From NCBI GenBank assembly GCA_902629935.1, contig CACOSU010000011.1, positions 1 to 32,124 on the forward strand: DNA of 32,124 bases, read 5' to 3'. A program made the position numbers and the translations under genes. Shown here one piece after another: positions 16,435-25,100 of the stretch. Positions within the stretch are counted from its first letter, which is position 1. Each line of letters begins with the position of its first letter. Below the pieces are notes generated by a model. It did not search any database, had not been told where the DNA came from, and worked only from the letters and a program-made list of their open reading frames with translations. The DNA comes from an uncultured Pelagibacteraceae bacterium. Its GTDB lineage: Bacteria > Pseudomonadota > Alphaproteobacteria > Pelagibacterales > Pelagibacteraceae.

Positions 16435-17174
16435 TTTTTTCTTTTATTTATTTTTGCTTTTCTGAAATTTAAATTTAATAAATCTAAGATTAAAATAAAT
16501 CCATCTAAATTTTGTCCTACATTTAATATTTTTTTTAAAATTTCATTAGCTTGTAATGTGCCTACAATTCCAGCTACAGTTCCTAAAATTCCCTCAAATT
16601 CGCGATTTAATATTTCATCAGTAATTTTGTCTTCTTGATAAAAACATCTTAAACAAGGATTTTTTTTATTGGTGAAATTTAAAGTAAAAATATGTCCATC
16701 GAATTTACTTATAGCACCTGTAACTAGAAATTTTTTATATTTTAGACTTAAATCATTTATTAAAAATTTACTTTCAAAGTTATCAGTACCGTCAACAATA
16801 TAATCATAATTTTTAATAATCTCTTCAAATGCACTTTTATTTAATTTTAAATTAAAAATATTTATTTTTGTCTTCGAATTAATTTTTTTTAATTTTTTTT
16901 TTGCTATCTTTACTTTTGGTTTCTTTATATCTTTTTCATTATAAAGGGTTTGTCTATGAATATTAGAGAGACTTACTGAGTCATGATCTATAATTCCAAG
17001 CGTACCAATTCCAGCTCGTGTTAAAAATTCGGCTACTGGACAACCGAGACCACCCATTCCAATTATTAAAACTTTTGAGTTGAGAATTTTTTTTTGTCCT
17101 AACGGACCTATGTTTTTTAAAATTATTTGCCTCGAAAATTTATCTATTTCTTTTTTGCTTAAATCTTTACTCAT
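16419..17174 (-). CDS. E1-like adenylyltransferase, MoeB/ThiF/HesA family
   Basis: ATP-dependent activator of the C-terminal glycine of a ubiquitin-like sulfur carrier (MoaD or ThiS type). The 251-residue protein has the nucleotide loop GMGGLGCP (39-46), Arg74 (NIHRQ), and Asp130 (DGTDNFES). A Cys pair Cys174/Cys177 (PCLRC) is matched at the very C terminus by Cys248/Cys250, i.e. CxC rather than the usual CxxC of the zinc site. No rhodanese domain is fused, and no carrier protein or moa/thi gene is nearby, so MoeB versus ThiF cannot be decided. It starts inside the dut stop (ATGA). Confidence 0.88.
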   Translation of the reverse strand: MSKDLSKKEIDKFSRQIILKNIGPLGQKKILNSKVLIIGMGGLGCPVAEFLTRAGIGTLGIIDHDSVSLSNIHRQTLYNEKDIKKPKVKIAKKKLKKINSKTKINIFNLKLNKSAFEEIIKNYDYIVDGTDNFESKFLINDLSLKYKKFLVTGAISKFDGHIFTLNFTNKKNPCLRCFYQEDKITDEILNREFEGILGTVAGIVGTLQANEILKKILNVGQNLDGFILILDLLNLNFRKAKINKRKKCKCK

Positions 17175-17608
17175 TTTCCAGTCGAACCAAAACCACCCTC
17201 TCCTCTAACAGTTTCTGGAAGATTATCTGTTTCTTCAAATTCCATTTTAATTACAGGAGTTAAAATCATTTGCGCGACTCTATCTTTGTTGTTGATTAAA
17301 AAATCACTTTTTCCGTGATTAAAAAGTATTACTTTTATCTCTCCCCTGTAATCACTATCAATAGTTCCAGGTGTATTTAAAACAGTAATGCTGTTTTTTG
17401 CTGCTAAACCAGATCTCGGTCTAATTTGGATTTCAAAATCATTTGAAAATGCTACTGCAAGTCCTGTTGGAACTAAACATGAAGAGTTTGGTTTAAGATT
17501 TATAGGTTCTTTTACTAATGCCATTAAATCCATGCCTGATGCACCATCTGTTTTGTAAGCAGGTAATTCTACTGCAGGGTCTAACTTTTTGATAAGAACT
17601 TTAGCCAT
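17171..17608 (-). CDS. dut: Deoxyuridine 5'-triphosphate nucleotidohydrolase (dUTPase)
   Basis: Hydrolyses dUTP to dUMP and pyrophosphate, keeping uracil out of DNA and supplying dUMP for dTMP synthesis. The 145-residue trimeric dUTPase has all five motifs: DGASGMDL (21-28), PRSGLA (64-69), GTIDSDYRGE with catalytic Asp84 (81-90), DRVAQM (109-114) and the C-terminal RGEGGFGSTGK. Its ATG shares a base with the coaBC stop (TAATG), and its own stop overlaps the next gene by ATGA. Confidence 0.97.
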   Translation of the reverse strand: MAKVLIKKLDPAVELPAYKTDGASGMDLMALVKEPINLKPNSSCLVPTGLAVAFSNDFEIQIRPRSGLAAKNSITVLNTPGTIDSDYRGEIKVILFNHGKSDFLINNKDRVAQMILTPVIKMEFEETDNLPETVRGEGGFGSTGK

Positions 17609-18813
17609 TAATTTAATTGATCAATTATTCTATCAACTATTTCATCAGAAATTCCAGATTTTTTTTTGTACGAAAGTTTTTCTTTTTTAGCATCTCTATT
17701 TTTGTAATGAATTGTTACCTCATTATAATCAGAATTAAATCCTATATTTTTATTTGATACATCATTGGAAATTATCCAGTCACAATTCTTCTTATTTAAT
17801 TTTTCTTCTGCATTTTTATTGACCTCACTGGTTTCTGCTGCAAATCCAATGACAAGTTTAGGTCTCATAGAGTTATGGTTGGACACATAATTAAGAATAT
17901 CTATATTCTTTTCTAAATTTAACTTTAAGTTCTCTTGTTTCTTAATTTTATTTTCATACTTCTTATTAATTTTAAAATCAGCAACGGCAGCAGAAAAAAT
18001 TGCTACATCAACAGGTAAATTTTCTTGGGTGGCGACTAACATTTCATCTGCAGTTTCAACTTTTATAAGATTAATATCTTTAGTTATTTCAAGATTAGTT
18101 GGACCTGATATTAATGTTGTATCAAAACCTTTTTTGGATAATGATTTTGCTAATTCATATCCTTGTTTGCCACTTGATTTATTAGTAATAAAACGAACTG
18201 GATCTATGTACTCATTAGTTGGACCTGCTGTAACTAATGCTTTAAATTTTTTGTTATTTTTTTGAGTTAAGAAATATTTATCAATTTCTTCAGCAATTAC
18301 AAATGGGTCTGACATTTTACCCTCTCCATATTCACCACATGCCATATTACCAACCTCTGGTCCAATTAGTTTATATCCAAACTCTTTTAATTTTTTTATA
18401 TTTGCTTTTGTAGTTGGATGTTCCCACATTCTTACATTCATTGCTGGTGCTAAAATAATGTCTTTATCTGAGGCTAAAACCACAGTAGATGCTAGATCAT
18501 CAGTTGTTCCTTGAGCTAATTTTGAAATTGTATTTGCTGTTGCTGGTGCAATTACAACTAAATCTGCCCATCTTGAAAGTGAAATATGATCCATTTCAGA
18601 TTCATTTTCCACACTGAATAATTCGATATATACTTTACCTTGAGAAAGCGATGTTACTGAAAGTGGAGTTATAAATTCTTTTGCACTTGCAGTGAGAATA
18701 GTCTTTATTTCTGCTCCATTCTTTTTAAAAAGCCTAATTGTTTCTAGACTTTTGTAGGCAGATATTCCCCCGCAGATAATGAATAGTATTTTTTTATTTA
18801 ACAAATTTTTCAT
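17608..18813 (-). CDS. coaBC: Bifunctional phosphopantothenoylcysteine decarboxylase/synthetase
   Basis: Coenzyme A biosynthesis: CoaB joins cysteine to 4'-phosphopantothenate and CoaC decarboxylates the product, with FMN. The 401-residue protein shows the CoaC flavoprotein domain (about 1-180) with the catalytic His in DHISLSRWADLVVIAPATAN, the FMN-site APAMNVRMW, and the active-site Cys in MACGEYGEGKM. The CoaB domain (about 190-400) has DPVRFITNKSSGKQG. It starts 8 bases after ubiB ends and is coupled to dut by TAATG. Confidence 0.97.
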   Translation of the reverse strand: MKNLLNKKILFIICGGISAYKSLETIRLFKKNGAEIKTILTASAKEFITPLSVTSLSQGKVYIELFSVENESEMDHISLSRWADLVVIAPATANTISKLAQGTTDDLASTVVLASDKDIILAPAMNVRMWEHPTTKANIKKLKEFGYKLIGPEVGNMACGEYGEGKMSDPFVIAEEIDKYFLTQKNNKKFKALVTAGPTNEYIDPVRFITNKSSGKQGYELAKSLSKKGFDTTLISGPTNLEITKDINLIKVETADEMLVATQENLPVDVAIFSAAVADFKINKKYENKIKKQENLKLNLEKNIDILNYVSNHNSMRPKLVIGFAAETSEVNKNAEEKLNKKNCDWIISNDVSNKNIGFNSDYNEVTIHYKNRDAKKEKLSYKKKSGISDEIVDRIIDQLN

Positions 18814-18821
18814 TTGCGGAA

Positions 18822-20390
18822 TTAAAATACTATAAGGCCAAAAATTACAACAAGTAATAAACCAATAATAGATTGATTTCTAAATGCTATCATTTCTGAT
18901 TTCTTATCATTTAGAGCAGTATAAGAATTTGAATTTTGTGGAATTTGACCGCTAGCCAAAAACGTTAATGCTTGATTTGCTTTATCCATAATTTCAGGAA
19001 ATTCTGGTAAACGTTTAATAACTTCAGATGTATTTTTTAAAGTTTCATTTAAATTGTTAATTGGATCTTTTGTTTCTTTAAGCCAATTTTCTAGTACAGG
19101 CTTTGATGTTGTCCAAATATTTGTATTTGGATTTAATTTTCTTGCTACACCTTCGACCACTACCATAGTTTTTTGCAACATTAATAATTGAGGTTGAGTT
19201 TGCATATTAAACTTTTCTGTTACATCAAATAGTTGTTTAAGTAATTTCCCTCCCGAAATATCTTTTACTTCTTGACCGAAAATAGGCTCACCAATCGACC
19301 TCAAAGCTTGAGCCAGATCATCAATTGGTACTTCTTTAGGAACTAATCCAGCCACTAGGTGAACCTCAGCTACTTTGCGATAATCTCTTTGAATAAATCC
19401 AAATAAAATTTCTGCTAAAAACCTTTTACTAAGTTTATCTAATCTACCCATAATCCCAAAATCTATAGGTACTATTTGGCCACTATTATCAACAAAAATA
19501 TTTCCTTGATGCATGTCTGCATGAAAAAAACCATCTCTTACAGCATGTCTCAAAAAATGCTGAATAATATCTTCTGCTATTTTACTTGTATCTAAATTTC
19601 TTTTCTTTAACTCCTCAGCTTCTCTTATTGAAATTCCATCTATCCAATCTAAAGTCATTACATTTTCACTTGTAAAATTCCAGTAAATCTCTGGAACTTT
19701 GAACCCAGCATCATTTTTAGTATTTTCTGCATATTCATTTGCCGCAGCAGCTTCGAATCTTAAATCCATCTCAAGATTAGTTATTTCTTTAAGTAAAAAA
19801 ACAACTTCAACAAGTTTTAATCTTTTTGTTTTTTTTACAAATGACTCAATAATAAATGCAAATAACATCATCGCATCTATTTCTTCATTGAATATTTTTT
19901 TTATGTTTGGTCTTAAAATTTTAATAGCTACTTCTTTGATTGTTCCATTGTCATTTATTTTTGCTTTGTGGACTTGTGCAATTGATGCAGCAGCAACTGG
20001 TTCACTTAAATCTATTATTGAATTAAATGCATCAATTCCAAGATCTTCTTTAATAATTTCTTTTGCTTCATGAATTGAAAAAGGTGGTAATCGATCTTGA
20101 AGTTTTTCTAGCTTTAAAGATAATTCTTTTCCAATTATATCAGGTCTAGTGGCAAGAAATTGTCCAAGTTTAATAAAAGTTGTACCCATGGACTCTAATG
20201 ACCTAGATAGTTTTTCACCATCATCTTCAATTAAATTACTTTGTTCATTTTTTTTTAATGAAATGGATAAAATTTGAAATAATACTGTTAAAGCTAAAGG
20301 AGGTTTTTTAAATTTTGATGCAATTTTTATAATATCTGATTTTGCAATTTTTCTTCCTAATTTAAATAAAGTAATAAATTTTTTAATCAT
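18822..20390 (-). CDS. ubiB: UbiB/ABC1-ADCK family atypical kinase for ubiquinone synthesis
   Basis: Membrane-associated ATPase/kinase-like protein needed for aerobic ubiquinone biosynthesis. It shows the family hallmarks: KxGQ motif (FIKLGQFLATRPD), the Ala-rich loop AAASIAQVHKA, the HADMHQGNIF catalytic segment and the metal-binding DFG (IDFGIMGRLD), and a C-terminal hydrophobic helix. I prefer the start at 20390 (522 residues, MIKKFITLF), because it makes a TAATG junction with ubiE like four other junctions in this window; the ATG at 20402 would add four residues. Confidence 0.93.
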   Translation of the reverse strand: MIKKFITLFKLGRKIAKSDIIKIASKFKKPPLALTVLFQILSISLKKNEQSNLIEDDGEKLSRSLESMGTTFIKLGQFLATRPDIIGKELSLKLEKLQDRLPPFSIHEAKEIIKEDLGIDAFNSIIDLSEPVAAASIAQVHKAKINDNGTIKEVAIKILRPNIKKIFNEEIDAMMLFAFIIESFVKKTKRLKLVEVVFLLKEITNLEMDLRFEAAAANEYAENTKNDAGFKVPEIYWNFTSENVMTLDWIDGISIREAEELKKRNLDTSKIAEDIIQHFLRHAVRDGFFHADMHQGNIFVDNSGQIVPIDFGIMGRLDKLSKRFLAEILFGFIQRDYRKVAEVHLVAGLVPKEVPIDDLAQALRSIGEPIFGQEVKDISGGKLLKQLFDVTEKFNMQTQPQLLMLQKTMVVVEGVARKLNPNTNIWTTSKPVLENWLKETKDPINNLNETLKNTSEVIKRLPEFPEIMDKANQALTFLASGQIPQNSNSYTALNDKKSEMIAFRNQSIIGLLLVVIFGLIVF

Positions 20391-21091
20391 TAAATTTTCC
20401 AACCACTATGTATTGAAACAATACCACCAGAAAGATTTCTGTAAGAACATTTATGAAAATTATTTTTTTCCATTAATTCTATCAATTCGTCTTGATTGAT
20501 AAATTGTTCAATACTTTTGATTAAATATTCGTAAGGTTCTTTTTCTCCAATTACAAATTGACCAATAATAGGAATAAGTTTTGAATAATTTTTATATATA
20601 AAATCAAGATTTGAATTTTGAATCTTAGAAAATTCCAGACATAGATAGCGTCCGCCAGGCTTTAAAACTCTATAGGCTTCTGAAAGAGCTCTATTTAAAT
20701 TTTTTGTATTTCTTAGTCCAAAACTGATAGTGTAATAGTCAAATGAATTGTCTGCTACAGGTAAATTTTCTGCTGGGGAAATTACCCATTTTACATTTTT
20801 AAAATCGGATAATTTTTTTTTCCCTACACTAATCATCCCTTTATTGGGATCTACACAAGTAATTTCAGCTTCTTTATTAGTATCTAAAAATAATTTTCCA
20901 ATATCCCCTGTCCCGCACGCAACATCTATTAGTTTTCTGCTAAACCTAGGACTCATCAAGTTAATTAAACTTTTTTTCCAGTATCTATGTACACCCAAAG
21001 ACATAAAATCATTCATCAAGTCATATTTGTTGAAGACCTGATTAAACACATTTTCTACAAGTCCTTTTTTATTTTGAAGATTTTGTTGCAT
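20390..21091 (-). CDS. ubiE: Ubiquinone/menaquinone biosynthesis C-methyltransferase
   Basis: S-adenosylmethionine-dependent methylation of the benzoquinol ring in ubiquinone synthesis. The 233-residue Rossmann-fold protein shows SAM motif I LIDVACGTGD (54-63), the UbiE signature around YYTISFGLRNTKNLNRAL, and the post-motif VLKPGGRYLCLEFS. It is the first gene of the operon that runs to the SH3 gene and is divergent from mutM across just 29 bases. As this is an aerobic, Coq7-encoding genome, ubiquinone is the expected product. Confidence 0.96.
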   Translation of the reverse strand: MQQNLQNKKGLVENVFNQVFNKYDLMNDFMSLGVHRYWKKSLINLMSPRFSRKLIDVACGTGDIGKLFLDTNKEAEITCVDPNKGMISVGKKKLSDFKNVKWVISPAENLPVADNSFDYYTISFGLRNTKNLNRALSEAYRVLKPGGRYLCLEFSKIQNSNLDFIYKNYSKLIPIIGQFVIGEKEPYEYLIKSIEQFINQDELIELMEKNNFHKCSYRNLSGGIVSIHSGWKI

Positions 21092-21109
21092 AAAAAAATA
21101 TATATTGAA

Positions 21110-21115
21110 TATAGT
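21110..21115 (+). promoter_or_regulatory. Candidate -10 element giving a leaderless mutM mRNA
   Basis: TATAGT ends 5 bases before the mutM ATG, which would place the transcription start on or next to the A of the start codon. A weak -35 TTGCAT is at 21086-21091, 18 bases upstream and inside the ubiE start codon. The 29-base divergent gap leaves no room for a conventional leader and two separate promoters. Confidence 0.4.
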
Positions 21116-21120
21116 ATTAA

Positions 21121-21984
21121 ATGCCAGAATTACCAGAAGTAGAAATTGTTAGACAATCCCTTCATAAAAAGATCAAAAAAAAAAGCATAAAAAAAGTAAT
21201 AATTAGAAATAGGAATTTAAGGTTTAAAATACCAGGTGATTTTGAAAGTTTTATTAAAAATAAAAAAATAATCGAAGTTAGTAGATTTTCTAAATATTTA
21301 ATTATTCATTTTCAAAATGAGGAATATTTTTTAATTCATTTAGGAATGTCAGGAACAATCCATATCCTTGATAAGAAAAAACCCCTAAAATTTACAAATA
21401 CTAGTTTTTATCATTCACCCTTTTTACCTGAAAAACATAATCATGCAGAGTTTATATTTGATAATTTGAAAGTAATTTATAATGATCCAAGACGTTTTGG
21501 ATTTTTCGAAATAATAAAAAATCATCAAGATTTAAATAAAAGATTTAAATCCATGGGACCTGAACCATTTAGCGACAAATTTAAATTAAATTATGTAATT
21601 AATTATTTTAAGAATAAAAATAAAGATATAAAAAGTTTTTTACTTGATCAGAGATTTGTTTCTGGAATAGGTAATATTTATGCAAGTGAAATACTTTTTG
21701 CTAGTAAAATAAATCCTTTTAAAAAAGCGAAGCGACTCACTAAAAATGAATGTTTAAATATTATTTCAAATTCAAAAAAAATACTTGAACAGGCAATTAA
21801 TAAGGGGGGGTCAAGTATTAGAGATTTTACAAATGTCTCAGGTAACAAAGGTACCTTTCAAAAAGAGTTTAGAGTCTATCAGCAAGAGGGAGCGGTGTGT
21901 AAGCGACTTACCTGTAAGGGCATTATAAAAAAAAAAATAACGTCAAATAGGTCGACTTTTTTTTGTGTTTCTTGTCAAAAATAG
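21121..21984 (+). CDS. mutM: Formamidopyrimidine-DNA glycosylase
   Basis: Base-excision repair enzyme that removes 8-oxoguanine and formamidopyrimidines and cleaves the abasic site. The 287-residue protein starts MPELPEVEIV with catalytic Pro2 and Glu3, and has Lys58 (SRFSKYL) and the HLGMSG loop (73-78), a helix-two-turn-helix region (DQRFVSGIGNIYASE) and a C-terminal zinc finger. Oddity: the first zinc pair is Cys260/Cys265 (CX4C) instead of the usual CX2C, while the second, Cys282/Cys285, is normal. No Shine-Dalgarno is visible. Confidence 0.96.
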   Translation: MPELPEVEIVRQSLHKKIKKKSIKKVIIRNRNLRFKIPGDFESFIKNKKIIEVSRFSKYLIIHFQNEEYFLIHLGMSGTIHILDKKKPLKFTNTSFYHSPFLPEKHNHAEFIFDNLKVIYNDPRRFGFFEIIKNHQDLNKRFKSMGPEPFSDKFKLNYVINYFKNKNKDIKSFLLDQRFVSGIGNIYASEILFASKINPFKKAKRLTKNECLNIISNSKKILEQAINKGGSSIRDFTNVSGNKGTFQKEFRVYQQEGAVCKRLTCKGIIKKKITSNRSTFFCVSCQK

Positions 21985-22034
21985 TTAAATATTTAGTTGA
22001 CCACTATAAATTCTCAAGTTATACCCCTGCGCAG

Positions 22035-22295
22035 ATGGCAAACACAAAATCAGCAATTAAAAAAATTAGAAGAATTTCTAAACAAACTGAAGTAAATAAA
22101 GCAAGAAAGAGTCGGTTTAGAAATGCTCTCAAAAAAATGAATCTTTTGATAGATGATAAAAAAAAAGATGAAGCCTTAAAATTTTTACCAAAGTTAAACT
22201 CTGAGTTGATGAAAATTGCAAAAACAGGAATTATAAAAAAACAAAATGCTTCTAGAAATGTATCTAGAATAACAAAAAAAATCTCTGCAATCTAA
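22035..22295 (+). CDS. rpsT: 30S ribosomal protein S20
   Basis: Small-subunit protein that binds 16S rRNA. The start at 22035 gives an 86-residue protein beginning MANTKSAIKKIRRISK, the standard S20 N terminus; the frame is open further upstream to 21963, overlapping the end of mutM, but that extension has no S20 character. The basic three-helix composition and C-terminal KTGIIKKQNASRNVSRITKK are typical. There is no Shine-Dalgarno before the ATG. The rpsT-dnaA neighbourhood is common in alphaproteobacteria. Confidence 0.95.
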   Translation: MANTKSAIKKIRRISKQTEVNKARKSRFRNALKKMNLLIDDKKKDEALKFLPKLNSELMKIAKTGIIKKQNASRNVSRITKKISAI

Positions 22296-22579
22296 GCGTT
22301 AACCTTAAATTTTCTAACAACCTTTAGTACCCACACCATATATTCATGCATAACAACTAATTACTATATTTAGATTTAGTAAATATTTGAAAGGAAATTA
22401 TTCAATCAGTATTTGATTCAATCAGTATTTGATTCAATTTAAAATTTTAATTTTTAACTTTAAATTTTATTTTTTTAAAATCTAATATCACAATCATAGA
22501 TTTTATTTTTTTTTAAATTTTTTTATTAACTTGTTGCAAATTTTTTTAAATAGTTCTAACTGAGATCTCCCCTTAATTT
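22296..22579. other. 284-base non-coding region between rpsT and dnaA
   Basis: Very AT-rich spacer, the longest without a gene in the window. It contains a tandem repeat (22400-22440) and long A/T runs between 22438 and 22560. I found no TTATCCACA-type DnaA box on either strand; the nearest is a 7/9 match (complement of ATGCATAA near 22345). It probably holds the dnaA promoter and the rpsT 3' end, but I could not place either with confidence. The sequence does not support calling it oriC. Confidence 0.6.
22400..22440. repeat. 16-base tandem direct repeat upstream of dnaA, 2.5 copies
   Basis: ATTCAATCAGTATTTG occurs at 22400-22415 and again identically at 22416-22431, followed by a partial third copy ATTCAATTT. 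The unit is about 1.5 helical turns. It could be a replication-slippage product or a regulator binding array ahead of dnaA. Confidence 0.9.
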
Positions 22580-23998
22580 ATGAATAAATTAATAAATACA
22601 AAAAATATTAATAATTTTTCCTCTAATACCATCGAATGGAAGCAAGTACAGAATGAAATGAAAAACAAGCTAGGCTTAGAAGTTTATGAGAGCTGGTTAA
22701 AAAAAATTTCTTTCTTAGAAGAATTTAATAACTATTTATTATTATCAGTTCCAACAAGATTTATTAGAGATTGGATTACATCAAGATATTTAGATCAAAT
22801 ATTGCATATAGTTAAAACTTATAAAAAAGACATAATAAGAATTGAGTTTAAAATAGTTGAAAAAGTAGAAGACAACACTTTAGAAGAAAGTAGCATTAAA
22901 CAGAACAATATAAATAAAAACGTTTCATTTATTAAAGACTCTTACCTTCAGTATAATCGTATTGATCCAAACAAAAGATTTGATAATTTTATAATAGGAT
23001 CTAGCAACAAATTAGCATATGAAGCTTCTTTAAAAGTTTCAGAAAATATATCCCATTATAATCCACTTTATATTTATGGTGGAGTTGGGATGGGAAAAAC
23101 TCACTTACTGAATTCAATAGGTTTAGAGCTCAAAACAAATAATAAAGTAATGTTTATTTCTGCAGAACGTTTTATGTATCAGTTTGTAAAATCCATTAAA
23201 TCAAATGATATGGTTAAATTTAAAGAATATTTTAGAAATACAGATATTTTATTAATCGATGATATTCAGTTTATAAGCGGAAAAGAAGCTATGCAGGAAG
23301 AATTTTTTCATACATTTAATGCATTACTAGATAAAGGATCTCAAATAATTCTATCAGCTGATAGAGCACCAGGTAAATTGTCAAGGATCCAAGAAAGAAT
23401 TAAATCAAGATTTTCTGGTGGATTAGTTGTAGATATTCAAAAGCCAGATCTTGAGCTGAGAAAAAAAATAGTTGAAAAAAAAACAGACGAATTAAATGCT
23501 CTATATTCAAAAAAATTACAAGTTTCAAAAGAAATTCAAAATTTTATAAGTGATGAAATAACTGGAAGTATAAGAGAGTTAGTTGGCGCAATAAATAGAG
23601 TTGTTTCTTTTTCAAGAATTTACAACAAAGCACCAAACCTTGCTGAAACAAAAGTGGTCTTAAAAGATTTATTAAACCTGAGTGAAAATAAAGTTACAAT
23701 AGACTTAATTCAGACAATTGTTTGTAAGTTCTTCAAAATCAGTAAGAATGAAATGTTATCTTCTAGAAGATCAAGATACTTGGTAAGACCAAGACAAACA
23801 GCAATTTACTTAACCAAAATTTTGACTTCAAAGTCATTACCCGAAATTGGAAGAGAATTTTCTAACAGAGACCATACGACAATAATTCATTCAGTGAAAA
23901 CTATTGAAAAGATAAAAGAGAAAGATCTTGAAATGGTCGATAATATAAACAAATTAAAAAACCAAATATTATATAATAATAAAGAAAATGAAATTTAA
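22580..23998 (+). CDS. dnaA: Chromosomal replication initiator protein DnaA
   Basis: AAA+ ATPase that opens the replication origin. The 472-residue protein has the N-terminal interaction domain (about 18-95, WKQVQNEMKNKLGLEVYESWL), a short linker, the ATPase domain with Walker A GGVGMGKTH (167-175) and Walker B LLIDDIQF (224-231), and the C-terminal domain IV with the signature RDHTTIIHSVKTI (about 429-441). No Shine-Dalgarno is present before the ATG. It overlaps dnaN by 11 bases, so the two are cotranscribed. Confidence 0.97.
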   Translation: MNKLINTKNINNFSSNTIEWKQVQNEMKNKLGLEVYESWLKKISFLEEFNNYLLLSVPTRFIRDWITSRYLDQILHIVKTYKKDIIRIEFKIVEKVEDNTLEESSIKQNNINKNVSFIKDSYLQYNRIDPNKRFDNFIIGSSNKLAYEASLKVSENISHYNPLYIYGGVGMGKTHLLNSIGLELKTNNKVMFISAERFMYQFVKSIKSNDMVKFKEYFRNTDILLIDDIQFISGKEAMQEEFFHTFNALLDKGSQIILSADRAPGKLSRIQERIKSRFSGGLVVDIQKPDLELRKKIVEKKTDELNALYSKKLQVSKEIQNFISDEITGSIRELVGAINRVVSFSRIYNKAPNLAETKVVLKDLLNLSENKVTIDLIQTIVCKFFKISKNEMLSSRRSRYLVRPRQTAIYLTKILTSKSLPEIGREFSNRDHTTIIHSVKTIEKIKEKDLEMVDNINKLKNQILYNNKENEI

Positions 23999-25100
23999 CG
24001 TAAATCAACAAGACCTTCAGCAAGCATTAAATTATTGTCAGGGTGTTATTGAAAAAAGGAGCACACTTCCAATTCTCTCAAATATCCTACTTGATGCAAT
24101 TAATTCAAAACTTACTATAACAGCTACAGATCTTGATTTAATATTTATACATAAATTAGACAATGTTGAAATATTAGAGGAAGGAAAAACAACAACAGTG
24201 TCTTCTACTATTTATGATATAGTAAGAAAATTAAATTCAGGAAAAAAAATAAATTTGACTCTAAATGATACTAACAAGCTTCATTTAGAATCTGAAAAAT
24301 CAATTTTCAATTTAAACTGTCTTAGTGCATCAGAGTTTCCACTTACAGACGAAAACTTTAATGAAAATCAGTTTACAATTAAATCAAAACAACTTTTAAA
24401 ATTATTAAATAAGTGTAAGTTTTCCGTTTCCAATGATGAGACAAGACATTATTTAAGTGGAATTTATTTTCATCAAACAGAAGTTGAGGATAAAAACTAT
24501 TTAACAGCGGTTGCAACAGACAGCCACAGAATGTCTATTTCAAAAATTAGATTAGATGAAAAAATTGATTTTGATCCAATAATTTTACCAAAAAAAACGA
24601 TTTTTCAGCTCTGTTCTTTATTAGATAGTTATGATGGAGTTGTAAGGGTTTCGAATATGAAATCAAAAATTAAATTTGAATTAAATAATAGTATTTTAAT
24701 TTCAAAACTTATTGATGGAAAATTTCCAAATTACATTCAAGTTATTCCTAAAAATAATCAAAAAAAATTAGAAATAGATTTAAAGTTGTTTTTAAATTCT
24801 GTTGATAGGGTGGCGTCAGTTTCATTAGATAAAAAAGATGGTGTAAAATTTAACTTATCTAAAGATACTTTAAATTTATCAGTAAATAATACCAATAGTG
24901 GTGATGGTAAAGAAAGTTTAACTGTTAAATTTGATCATGACTTAGAAATAAGTTTTAATTCTAGATACTTGATAGATGTTGCATCACAATTAGATGGAGA
25001 TAAAGTTGAAATTTTCTTTAATGATACAGGTTCACCTGCGCTAATTAAAGATCCAGGGGATTTTGATAGTATTTTTGTTGTTATGCCTATGAAGGGCTAA
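23988..25100 (+). CDS. dnaN: DNA polymerase III beta sliding clamp
   Basis: Ring-shaped processivity clamp for DNA polymerase III. The 370-residue protein shows the start MKFNVNQQDLQQALNYCQGV, the RSTLPILSNILL segment, ATDSHRMS in the middle domain, and the C-terminal VVMPMKG, the normal clamp terminus. It begins inside the end of dnaA. Its TAA stop shares the tetranucleotide CTAA with the stop of the convergent plsC gene, leaving no room for a terminator. Confidence 0.97.
   Translation: MKFNVNQQDLQQALNYCQGVIEKRSTLPILSNILLDAINSKLTITATDLDLIFIHKLDNVEILEEGKTTTVSSTIYDIVRKLNSGKKINLTLNDTNKLHLESEKSIFNLNCLSASEFPLTDENFNENQFTIKSKQLLKLLNKCKFSVSNDETRHYLSGIYFHQTEVEDKNYLTAVATDSHRMSISKIRLDEKIDFDPIILPKKTIFQLCSLLDSYDGVVRVSNMKSKIKFELNNSILISKLIDGKFPNYIQVIPKNNQKKLEIDLKLFLNSVDRVASVSLDKKDGVKFNLSKDTLNLSVNNTNSGDGKESLTVKFDHDLEISFNSRYLIDVASQLDGDKVEIFFNDTGSPALIKDPGDFDSIFVVMPMKG

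Noticed and set aside
18822-20402. ubiB start at 20402
   Set aside because: The ATG at 20390 forms the TAATG junction seen at other operon borders here; the upstream ATG remains possible but adds only four residues.
21963-22034. N-terminal extension of rpsT overlapping mutM
   Set aside because: S20 proteins begin MANxKSA; the ATG at 22035 gives this exactly and a normal length.
22296-22579. oriC next to dnaA
   Set aside because: No consensus DnaA boxes were found on either strand, and alphaproteobacterial origins often lie away from dnaA.
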